This document shows, piece by piece, positions 7,056-14,188 of a stretch of DNA of 64,000 nt. The DNA is taken from assembly GCA_009379815.1 (NCBI GenBank), contig WHSY01000004.1, forward strand, positions 1 to 64,000, in the 5' to 3' direction. The position numbers were made by a program, and so were the translations under genes. The stretch is from Pseudonocardiaceae bacterium. Lineage in GTDB: Bacteria > Actinomycetota > Actinomycetes > Mycobacteriales > Pseudonocardiaceae. Position 1 is the first letter of the stretch. The number at the start of each line of letters is the position of its first letter. The notes beneath the pieces are model-generated. The model did no database searches, had not been told where the DNA came from, and was given only the letters and a program-made list of their open reading frames with translations.

Positions 7056-8834
7056 TCAGAAGGGCGGGGGGTCGGTGTCGGGGTCGTGCGGGGGCGGTGC
7101 TGGTGGGGGTTCGGGTTCGGGCGGGGGGTGTTCGAGGATGTGGTCGCCTTCCCAGTCCCGGTCGTCGGGGGTGAGGACCGGGTAGGGATCGCGGTCTCTG
7201 GGGATGGGGTCGGGTAGCGGTTCGATGATCGGCTCGAGCTGTCTGAGGTAGACGTGGCCGAGGCGGCTGGTCCAGCGGAAATGCCCGGGTGCGGGCTGGT
7301 CGAGGCGCCACCCGCCCTCGTGCTTCAGCCGATGATCATGCCGGCAGGGCCCGCCGAGGTTGGCCGGGAGGGTGGGTCCGCCGTGCTGGTGATCGCGGGT
7401 GTGGTCCTGGTCCGTGCCCCGAGCCGGGGCGCGGCAGCCGAGGCCGATACAGCGGCGATCGCGGATCTGCAGGTGGCGCCGCTGCGCGGCGCCGGGATAG
7501 CGGCGGTCGGCGTCGCCGGTGAACGGGTCGGCGCCGGCCTGGGTGGCCTGCTCATGCTGGGTGTGTTGGCGGGCGAGGTCGGTGACCACCGGCGCCCACG
7601 CACCGAGGTCTGCGGCGCCGCCGGCCAGGGTGTCGAGCAGCGCGGCCGGGATCTGCAGCTCGACGACATCGCCCGACCGGCCGATACCCGGCGGAGTGCC
7701 GGCGGGGCGGGCGCGGGTGATCCCGGCACACGCCAGCTGCCCGTGCTCGTCGGTGATCGCGAACCGCCACTGCGCCCTGTCCAGGGTCGCGATCAGGTCG
7801 CGGGCCAGCTCGGCGTGCACCGGCCCCCACCCGACGATCTCACCGGGGTACCGGTCGGCGCCGAGCAGGGTGCTGATCCGCACTCGCAGCTCGATGCCCG
7901 CGCGGCCTCGGGCGCCACATGGGCTGGCATCGCGGTCAGGGCCACTCGCCGGTGCCCCCGCCCCGGGCCCGGGGCCAGCCCCGGTCTCGGCATCGGTGCC
8001 GGTGGTCGCGGTGGTGTCGGCCGCGGCGCTGTTGGCCAGCAGCAGTTCGAGGATGGTGGCGTCATCGCAGCCGACATAGGCGCCGTCGGTCATACCCAGA
8101 AACAGCTCCGCCCGCAGGTGATCGATCGGGCGGGCATCGCCGCCGCGTTTGGCGGCCCTGGCCAGCGCATCGATGCGCTCGCCGGCGGCGGCGACCCGGT
8201 CGACCGGCAGGTTGTAGCCGGACAGGTTCGCCGACCCATCCGGGTTGCGGCGCCCGACAACCTTACGGTCGGCCAGGGCCTGCTCATAGCGGCGCCGCGC
8301 CCAGTCGGGGTCGATCGCGATCGCGGCCTTCTTGATCGCCTCGATCAGCGCCCCGGTGGTCAACTCCCCCAACCGCGGCAACAACGCCTCACACAACGCC
8401 CGGGCCTGCTGCTCGGACAGATCCGCCGTCCACTCCGAGAAGATCCGGGCGCGGGGCTCGTCACAATCCCCCGCGGTCATCGCCGCGTGCACCGCCGGCA
8501 GCCGCGAACACAGGTCATAAGCCAGCCACAACTGGCCCTCCGCTGCGCGGCGGGTGAACACCAGCGCCGCGCGGACCTCATCGGCGGCGAACTCATCCGG
8601 GGTGGCGCGACGCGGCAACTCGTCGTCCGGCCCGATATCGCACAACCCCACCTCGACCATCGTGGCCATCAGCCCGGCCCGGTCATGGTTGAGCTGGCGA
8701 TACCGCGCCCGCAGCACCTCCACCGCGTCGAACCCACTCAGCCGCGACAACTCGATTCCCGCCAGCACCGCCGCCAACTCCGGGCCCGGCGCCATGTCGG
8801 CCAGGTCTTCCGGAATGCGCTGCCGCCCGCTCAC
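7056..8834 (-). CDS. HNH endonuclease-domain protein of the DUF222/13E12 family (copy 1)
   Basis: About 592 residues. I choose GTG 8834 because the protein then starts SGRQRIPEDLADM, matching SRRQQLPEGLAEM at the start of the second copy (24164); an ATG at 8864 would add ten residues. The N-terminal two-thirds is the DUF222 helical domain; a Pro/Gly-rich linker follows near residues 265-300. The C-terminal HNH motif reads RDRRCIGLGCRAPA, TDQDHTRDHQHGGPT, then LGGPCRHDHRLKHEGGWRL, with the DH...H residues of the nuclease. The tail is Pro/Asp-rich and ends DTDPPPF. These 13E12-repeat proteins are abundant in actinobacteria; function is unproven. It is the inverted paralogue of the gene at 24164-25999 and shares its promoter region. 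Confidence 0.88.
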   Translation of the reverse strand: MSGRQRIPEDLADMAPGPELAAVLAGIELSRLSGFDAVEVLRARYRQLNHDRAGLMATMVEVGLCDIGPDDELPRRATPDEFAADEVRAALVFTRRAAEGQLWLAYDLCSRLPAVHAAMTAGDCDEPRARIFSEWTADLSEQQARALCEALLPRLGELTTGALIEAIKKAAIAIDPDWARRRYEQALADRKVVGRRNPDGSANLSGYNLPVDRVAAAGERIDALARAAKRGGDARPIDHLRAELFLGMTDGAYVGCDDATILELLLANSAAADTTATTGTDAETGAGPGPGAGAPASGPDRDASPCGARGRAGIELRVRISTLLGADRYPGEIVGWGPVHAELARDLIATLDRAQWRFAITDEHGQLACAGITRARPAGTPPGIGRSGDVVELQIPAALLDTLAGGAADLGAWAPVVTDLARQHTQHEQATQAGADPFTGDADRRYPGAAQRRHLQIRDRRCIGLGCRAPARGTDQDHTRDHQHGGPTLPANLGGPCRHDHRLKHEGGWRLDQPAPGHFRWTSRLGHVYLRQLEPIIEPLPDPIPRDRDPYPVLTPDDRDWEGDHILEHPPPEPEPPPAPPPHDPDTDPPPF

Positions 8835-8841
8835 GACACGA

Positions 8842-8869
8842 ACGCTACAACCGACCCCCGACAAAATCC
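8842..8869 (-). promoter_or_regulatory. Upstream element conserved between the two DUF222 HNH genes
   Basis: Read on the minus strand, the 28 bases ending just before the start region begin GGATTTTGTCGG and end GGTTGTAGCGT. The same spacing and nearly the same bases precede the second copy (24128-24155: GGATTCTGTCGG ... GGTAATAGCGT). A TTGTCG/TCTGTC-like -35 and a TAGCGT or TAATAG -10 are possible. Conservation outside the coding region suggests a real promoter. Confidence 0.55.
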
Positions 8870-9061
8870 GACCATCCGAAGATGCCCGACCGGCACCGTT
8901 TCCGAACCCGACGGAGGCTGCCGTGTCGAGAGCGACACGCTACCGCCGTGTCAGCACGACGCAGGCGTAATCCGCTGAATTCCGGTATCAGCTCGCCTCG
9001 GACATGCGGTCCGGGTGCCGTCAGCGCGTGGAAAGCGGTGACGCGTCGTCCGACTTCTCCG

Positions 9062-10423
9062 CTACCAGGTGGTCAGCAGCACATGGTTGATCACCAATGC
9101 GAGAACCGCTTGGGAGGCGAGCCAGAGCCGCACGCTGGAGCGGGGCAGCAGCGCGCAGGCTGCCACCAGCCAGACGGCGAACAGTAGCCAGATCCGCTCG
9201 ACCTCGGCCTTGCTCAACCCGGACAGGTCCGCGACCAGGATCGCGATGGCTGCCGCCGCCACCAGCAGCGCCAGCGGCCCGGGGGAGCCACGGGGAGCTG
9301 CCGCCAGCCGCCGCAGCCCGGCCACCGTGGCCGGACCGACGGCCAGCGCCAGGGCCGCCAGGTTCGCCCAGACCCAGTAGCCGTACGGGCGCCGCAGGCC
9401 GTACTCGCCGGGCTGGTAGTAGCGGATCTGTACCAGCTCGACGCCCTCGAACCACCAGAACCCGAGAGCGGTGAAGGTGACGACGACCGCGGCGGCCCCG
9501 AGCGTGGCCAACACGAAGGGGCTCAGCCGCCGTGTCACGAGCAGCACCACGAGCGGCAGCAACCCCGCCAGCACCATCCCGTAGGACAGGTACAGGCTGA
9601 AGCCGAGCAGCACGCCACCGCACAGCGCGGCGACGTACCCGGCAAGCCCCGACCGGACGGCGCCCACCGCCAGCAGCGCCACGCCCCAGGCCAGTACCCC
9701 CGCGAACAGCCCGTCGGCGGACGCCCCTACCCAGATCGCACCCGGGAACAGCACACCGAAGGGCAACGCCGCGCGCGCGGTGTCCTCCGCGCCGAGCGCC
9801 CGCAGCGTGACGGCCACGGCGACGGCCGCCGACGCGCCGACCAGGATGCACAGCACGCCGGCAGGCGCCCCGCCGGACAGCCCGAGCCGGTCGAGGGTCA
9901 CGAACGTCAGCAGCGCGCCCGGGGGGTGGCCGGCGACGTGGGTGGTCCAGGAGTCGGGTTGGAGCGAGAGGATCCCGCCGGCGAACGTGTCGATCATCCG
10001 GGGGATGTCGGTGACCCGGGGCACCGCTGCGATGTACTCGGTCGGGGTGGTCAGCTGGTCGACAACTCCCCGGGTCCAGCCGTCGATCAGCGCGAGGCTC
10101 ACCGTCCATGCCACCGAGGTCAGGTAGCCCGCAGCAAGAAGCGGGCGCCAGCGCAACCGGGCGGCGATCTCGGGCCCGCGCAGCACGACCGCCGCCGCGA
10201 TCAGCACGGCGAAGACGCTGCCCGGCCCCACGTGCGGCAGCCACCTGGCCAGCAGCGGCGGCGCTCCGGCGAGCACCGGGACACCCCGCTCGACGAGGAT
10301 GGCACCGATCACCGCCGCGAGCGTCACGAGCACCGCGGCCGCGAAGACCGCCACCCCGTCGGCGACTGCCGGCGACCGGCGGCGGCGCGGCGGGGTCTCG
10401 GAGCGGCGTAGCAATCCGGTCAC
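9062..10423 (-). CDS. Polytopic membrane protein, GT-C glycosyltransferase-like
   Basis: A 453-residue protein with about ten to twelve hydrophobic spans (e.g. GVAVFAAAVLVTLAAVIGAI, VLWGVALLAVGAV-like segments). Between spans, the extracytoplasmic regions carry SLQPDSWTTHVAGHPPGALL and YQPGEYGLRRPYGYWVWAN, and the C-terminal part has LSGLSKAEVERIWLLFAVWL, a combination seen in actinobacterial GT-C-type membrane proteins that use lipid-linked sugar donors. No classical DxD/ExD loop can be pointed to with certainty. It lies near the DUF2064, methyltransferase, epimerase and beta-propeller genes, which supports a role in surface glycan or glycolipid assembly (inference). A transporter function cannot be excluded. 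Confidence 0.7.
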   Translation of the reverse strand: MTGLLRRSETPPRRRRSPAVADGVAVFAAAVLVTLAAVIGAILVERGVPVLAGAPPLLARWLPHVGPGSVFAVLIAAAVVLRGPEIAARLRWRPLLAAGYLTSVAWTVSLALIDGWTRGVVDQLTTPTEYIAAVPRVTDIPRMIDTFAGGILSLQPDSWTTHVAGHPPGALLTFVTLDRLGLSGGAPAGVLCILVGASAAVAVAVTLRALGAEDTARAALPFGVLFPGAIWVGASADGLFAGVLAWGVALLAVGAVRSGLAGYVAALCGGVLLGFSLYLSYGMVLAGLLPLVVLLVTRRLSPFVLATLGAAAVVVTFTALGFWWFEGVELVQIRYYQPGEYGLRRPYGYWVWANLAALALAVGPATVAGLRRLAAAPRGSPGPLALLVAAAAIAILVADLSGLSKAEVERIWLLFAVWLVAACALLPRSSVRLWLASQAVLALVINHVLLTTW

Positions 10424-10512
10424 GCGGCGACGCTACGGGACGTGGCTGCGAGCCCCGGCGCCGGTCGTTGTCACCGATGGCGCGCGCGGTTGCCTGTTCC
10501 CGCAGCGGTGGC

Positions 10513-11655
10513 TCAGGCTGCCTGGCCCGGCTTGAGCACCACCTTCGAGTAGCCCTCCTCGCGGCGGTCGAAGCGCTCGTAGGCATCCGGCGCGTCGTCG
10601 AGCGGCAGCTGCTGGGAGACCACGAAGCTCGGCCTCGCCCGCCCAGCGATGATCATGTCGCGCAGCTGCCGGTTGTAGGCCTTGACGTTGGCCTGGCCGG
10701 TGCCCATACGCAACCCCTTCTCGAAGAACTTGCCCACAGTGAACAGCAGGTGGCCCTGCGCGGCGTCCTCATCGGGCGCTCCGGGGTCTTGCGGGAGGTA
10801 GAGCCCGACGACACCGAGGGTGCCGGTCGGCCGCACGGTCTGGACGAGGTCGTTGAGCACCACCGCGGGCTGTTCCTCGCCCTGCGCCACGGTGGCCTGG
10901 TAGCCGACCGCGTCGATGCCCTGGTCGGTGCCTACCCCGTCGGTCTGGTCCTTGATCTGGTCCACGGCGCTGCCTTGGCTGAAGTCGACGGGGGTGGCGC
11001 CGATCTGCTGGGCCAACTGCAGCCGCGACGGCACCCTGTCCACGACGAACACCCGCGCGGCGCCCCGGATCAGCGCGGAGTAGGCCGCCATCAGCCCGAC
11101 CGGGCCTGCGCCGAACACCGCGACGGTCTCGCCGGGCGAGACCTCGGCGAGCTGCGTCGCGTGGTACCCGGTCGGGAAGATGTCGGCGAGCATCGCGAAG
11201 TCGTCCTCGTGCTCGGTGCCCGGCGGCAGGCGCAGGCAGTTGAAGTCCGCGAACGGCACCCGCAGGTACTCGGCCTGGCCGCCGCGGTACGGGCCCATGC
11301 TGACGTAGCCGTAGGCGCCGCCCGCGAAACCCGGGTTGACCGTGAGGCAGAACGCGGTGTCGCCGGCCAGGCAGGTGGCGCAGAACCCGCACGCCACGTT
11401 GAAGGGCATGCAGACGCGGTCACCCTGCCGGATGCCGGCCACACCCGAGCCGACCTCCTCGACGATGCCCAGGTTCTCGTGCCCGAACACGATCCCCGGC
11501 TCGGCGCCGGTGCGGCCCTCGTACATGTGCAGGTCCGACCCGCAGATCGCGGTGCTGGTGATGCGCACCACGACGTCGGTCGGCGCCTCGAGCCGCGGGT
11601 CGTCCACCTGCTCGACAGCCACCTCGTGCGGTCCCCGGTACACCACAGCTCTCAC
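10513..11655 (-). CDS. Zinc-dependent alcohol dehydrogenase, glutathione-independent formaldehyde dehydrogenase type
   Basis: A 380-residue MDR-family enzyme starting at ATG 11655. The catalytic-zinc region reads TAICGSDLHMYEGRTG and FGHENLGIVEEVG (Cys, His-Glu), and the structural-zinc lobe has CGFCATCLAGDTAFC. The NAD-binding turn is VFGAGPVGLMAAYSA. The inserted segment with NPGFAGGAYGY and GPYRGGQAEYLRVP, and DAVGYQA later, follow the pattern of the glutathione-independent formaldehyde dehydrogenase (Pseudomonas FdhA) subgroup. It would oxidise formaldehyde or other small aldehydes/alcohols with tightly bound NAD. It is downstream of, and co-oriented with, the whiB-like gene, but a 183-bp gap with palindromic repeats separates them. 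Confidence 0.88.
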   Translation of the reverse strand: MRAVVYRGPHEVAVEQVDDPRLEAPTDVVVRITSTAICGSDLHMYEGRTGAEPGIVFGHENLGIVEEVGSGVAGIRQGDRVCMPFNVACGFCATCLAGDTAFCLTVNPGFAGGAYGYVSMGPYRGGQAEYLRVPFADFNCLRLPPGTEHEDDFAMLADIFPTGYHATQLAEVSPGETVAVFGAGPVGLMAAYSALIRGAARVFVVDRVPSRLQLAQQIGATPVDFSQGSAVDQIKDQTDGVGTDQGIDAVGYQATVAQGEEQPAVVLNDLVQTVRPTGTLGVVGLYLPQDPGAPDEDAAQGHLLFTVGKFFEKGLRMGTGQANVKAYNRQLRDMIIAGRARPSFVVSQQLPLDDAPDAYERFDRREEGYSKVVLKPGQAA

Positions 11656-11737
11656 GGCACGTCCCTTCTCGATTTCTTGCGATTCCCGAGCCGACTACCC
11701 GGACAGGCGGTCGGCTATGCGCCCCAGCCCGACCCCG

Positions 11738-11792
11738 TTGCGCGAACGCCGCGTTGGCGCAACGCCGTTGCCCAAACCCCGCGTTGGCGCAA
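11738..11792. repeat. Two 25-bp palindromic repeats
   Basis: Copy one (11738-11762) begins TTGCGCGAACG and ends GCGTTGGCGCAA; apart from its central base it differs from its own reverse complement only at one symmetric pair. Copy two (11768-11792) begins TTGCCCAAAC and has the same end GCGTTGGCGCAA, starting 30 bases after copy one. A related copy is at 40776-40800. They could fold as hairpins downstream of the whiB-like gene or be mobile short repeats. Confidence 0.85.
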
Positions 11793-11838
11793 CGAACGGG
11801 CGCGGGAGAGCAGCCGTCGGGCGGCGTGTGACGTGGGA

Positions 11839-12132
11839 TCAGCTCGCGATCGGTTGCTGCTGGTCGCCGAGGACGTCCGCACGCTCCTCCTCGGTGAGCC
11901 CACCCCACACCCCGTAGGGCTCGCGGGCGGCCAGCGCGTGCTCGCGGCATTCCCGGATGACCGGGCAGGACCTGCACACGGCCTTCGCGCGCTCGGCGCG
12001 CGCCGACCGCTGGGCGCCCCGCTCGCCGGAGGGGTGGAAGAAGACCTCGCTGCCGAGCCCGACGCATGCCGCGTGCAGCTGCCACTCCCAGCGGTCGGTG
12101 ACCGGCCGGGGGAGGTGCTTGGTGGTCGTCAT
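11839..12132 (-). CDS. WhiB family regulator, WhiB3/WhiD type
   Basis: A 97-residue protein; ATG 12132 gives the typical short leader. Four cysteines (Cys23, Cys53, Cys56, Cys62) in AACVGL and AVCRSCPVIRECREHAL ligate the [4Fe-4S] cluster, followed by EPYGVWGGLTEEER, the G-V-W-G-G turn. The combination WEWQL, VFFHPSGERG and EPYGVWGGL is characteristic of WhiB3 (Mycobacterium) and WhiD (Streptomyces) rather than WhiB1 or WhiB2. These iron-sulfur proteins sense redox/NO and control transcription by binding the sigma-A sigma-4 domain. It is transcribed away from the M50 protease gene and towards the formaldehyde dehydrogenase. It lacks the longer basic C-terminal tail of many WhiB3 proteins and ends LGDQQQPIAS. 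Confidence 0.9.
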   Translation of the reverse strand: MTTTKHLPRPVTDRWEWQLHAACVGLGSEVFFHPSGERGAQRSARAERAKAVCRSCPVIRECREHALAAREPYGVWGGLTEEERADVLGDQQQPIAS

Positions 12133-12309
12133 TCGGCTGACTCCTTGCCGCCGGGCGGCACTGCCGCCGTACTCTTCGATCACCGGTGGCATATCCCGCC
12201 GCGGGCTGCCCGAAACATCGGGCGTGAGCGCGGTCCGGTGGTTTGTCCGCGCCCGGAGTGGGGAACCCGGTGCAGGCCGGGAGAGTTGTGCCGACCGCAG
12301 GGTGAGCCG

Positions 12310-13440
12310 ATGACGGAGACAGTCCGCTTGGGCCGCATCGCGGGTGTCCGCGTCGGTGCCAACTGGAGCGTGCTCGCGATCGTGGTGCTGATCACGGTGG
12401 GGCTGGCCGCCGGTCGCTTCCCGCTGGTCGCGCCAGGCATGCCGGTGGTGCTCTACGCGATCGCCGGGGTGGTGGCCGCACTGGTCTTCCTGCTGTCACT
12501 GCTGGCTCACGAGGTCTCTCACGCGGTCGTGGCGCAGCGCAACGGACTGGCGGTGGAGGGGATCACGCTGTGGCTCTTCGGCGGGGTCGCCTCGCTGCGG
12601 GGGGAGCCGGCCAGCCCTGGCGCCGATCTGCGCATCGCCGGGGTCGGCCCGCTGGTCAGCGCCGTGCTCGGCGTGGTGTTCCTGGGTGCCGCCGCGATGG
12701 CCGGGCTCGCGGGTGCCGCGCAGCTGCTCGTCGCGGCGCTGGGCTGGCTCGGCGTGATCAACTTCGTGCTCGCGGTGTTCAACCTGATCCCGGCCGCGCC
12801 GCTGGACGGCGGACGGGTGCTGCGCGCGGCGCTGTGGCGGTGGAGCGGGGACCGGCAACGGGCGGCGATCATCGCGGCCGGCGCCGGGCGGGTCTTCGGG
12901 TTCGTCCTCATCGGACTCGGCCTGGCGCAGGTCGTGTTCTTCCGCGGCTTCAGCGGCCTGTGGCTGGCTCTCATCGGCTGGTTCCTGGTCAACGCTGCGG
13001 GTGCGGAGCAGCAGTACGCCGCCGGCCAGCAGGCACTGGCGGGGATCCGGGTGTCGGACGTGATGTCCGCCGACCCCGTCACCGCCGCACCCGACCTGCC
13101 CGTGCAGCAACTCCTCGACCGCTACGTCATGCACCATCGGTTTTCCACGTTCCCGCTGCTCGGCGCCGACGGGCGGCTGGCCGGGTTGGTCACCCTCGAC
13201 CGGATCCGCCAGGTGCCGTCCGACTCCCGCGCGTCCATGCGACTGCTCGACGTCGCGTGCCCACCCGACGAGGTGCCGGCCGCCGGGGTCGAGGAGCCGC
13301 TGGCGGACCTACTGCCACGGATGGCCGGGTGCGCCGACGGCCGGGCCGTCGTGCTCGACGGAGCGCGTCAGGTGGTGGGCATCGTCTCGCCGAGCGACAT
13401 CTCGCGGGCCGTGCAGGGACCGCGGTACCACCCGGCCTGA
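12310..13440 (+). CDS. Site-2-type M50 membrane metalloprotease with CBS domains
   Basis: A 376-residue membrane protein starting at ATG 12310 behind AGGGTGAG. HEVSH (His67, Glu68, His71) is the zinc-binding HExxH motif in the second hydrophobic span, and NLIPAAPLDGGR (158-169) carries the conserved Asp that completes the site. About six membrane segments are followed by two cytoplasmic CBS modules (VSDVMSADPVTAAPDLPVQQ from about residue 245, and VVLDGARQVVGIVSPSDISR near the end). This is the SpoIVFB-like group III S2P architecture; CBS domains usually sense adenine nucleotides and gate cleavage of membrane-bound factors. No substrate is evident locally. It is divergent from the whiB-like gene. 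Confidence 0.92.
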   Translation: MTETVRLGRIAGVRVGANWSVLAIVVLITVGLAAGRFPLVAPGMPVVLYAIAGVVAALVFLLSLLAHEVSHAVVAQRNGLAVEGITLWLFGGVASLRGEPASPGADLRIAGVGPLVSAVLGVVFLGAAAMAGLAGAAQLLVAALGWLGVINFVLAVFNLIPAAPLDGGRVLRAALWRWSGDRQRAAIIAAGAGRVFGFVLIGLGLAQVVFFRGFSGLWLALIGWFLVNAAGAEQQYAAGQQALAGIRVSDVMSADPVTAAPDLPVQQLLDRYVMHHRFSTFPLLGADGRLAGLVTLDRIRQVPSDSRASMRLLDVACPPDEVPAAGVEEPLADLLPRMAGCADGRAVVLDGARQVVGIVSPSDISRAVQGPRYHPA

Positions 13441-13498
13441 CATCGACCGTGGTGGACCCGCGCGAGGTGACACCGGCCGGTTCGGGCACCATTCCGGC

Positions 13499-14188
13499 AT
13501 GCGAGTGACACCGAGCGATCGAACCGACACCAACCGTGGCAGCTCGCTGGGGCGCGCGTACCGCCGGCCCGCGCCGGTTCTCGTGGCAGGTGCCGCCCTC
13601 ATGCTCGCCGCGGCCGGCTGCTCGTCGGGCAACAGCGGTCAAGGGGAGGGCGGCGGATCTGCCTCCGACTCACCGTCCGCCACGGCCTCGGCGGGGGACA
13701 ACACCTACCGCGGAACGCTCGCACCACCCGAGTCGGCCGGCGACGCCTACACCTACGACCCGGCCCTCGCCCCGGTCGGAGCGCAGCTCGTCGCCACCGT
13801 GACGGAGGCTGCGAGCTCGACCACGGTGAAGCTCGAGGCCACCGGCCTGCTGCCCGACCGCGGCTACGCGGTGCACGCGCACGTCAACCCCTGCGGAGCC
13901 ACCGGCGACGCGGCCGGGCCGCACTTCCAGAACCGCATCGACCCGGCCGCGACGCCACAGCAGCCGTCGAGCGACCCCACCTATGCCAACCCGCAGAACG
14001 AGATCTGGCTCGACCTGCGCACCAACGGGCAGGGAGCGGGCAGCTCGATCGCCGAGGTGCCGTTCACCTTCACCGACCGCGCGCCCGCGTCGATCGTCGT
14101 GCACGAGGCGATGTCCACGGCGACCGCAGCCGGCGAGGCCGGGTCGGCGGGGGACCGGCTCGCCTGCCTCAACCTGCCGATCCAGTGA
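13499..14188 (+). CDS. Cu/Zn superoxide dismutase-like lipoprotein lacking zinc ligands
   Basis: A 229-residue protein with a long basic leader, hydrophobic core VLVAGAALML and lipobox AAAGC (Cys41), so it is membrane-anchored outside the cell. After a Ser/Gly-rich linker the SodC fold begins. Copper ligands are visible: HAHVNPCG (two His), GPHF (bridging His) and IVVHEA (last His); the disulfide cysteines are in NPCG and ACLNLP. The usual zinc loop HG...RHxGD is replaced by PQQPSSDPTYANPQNEIWLD, with no His, so it resembles Cu-only SODs. The active-site Arg position near the end is GDRLAC. Its stop overlaps the convergent GH65 gene by 20 bases. The ribosome binding site is weak, so the exact start is uncertain. 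Confidence 0.82.
   Translation: MRVTPSDRTDTNRGSSLGRAYRRPAPVLVAGAALMLAAAGCSSGNSGQGEGGGSASDSPSATASAGDNTYRGTLAPPESAGDAYTYDPALAPVGAQLVATVTEAASSTTVKLEATGLLPDRGYAVHAHVNPCGATGDAAGPHFQNRIDPAATPQQPSSDPTYANPQNEIWLDLRTNGQGAGSSIAEVPFTFTDRAPASIVVHEAMSTATAAGEAGSAGDRLACLNLPIQ

Noticed and set aside
10108-12309. Long plus-strand frame continuing upstream of the M50 protease
   Set aside because: It runs antisense through the dehydrogenase and whiB-like genes; only the part from ATG 12310, with a good ribosome binding site and M50 motifs, is real.
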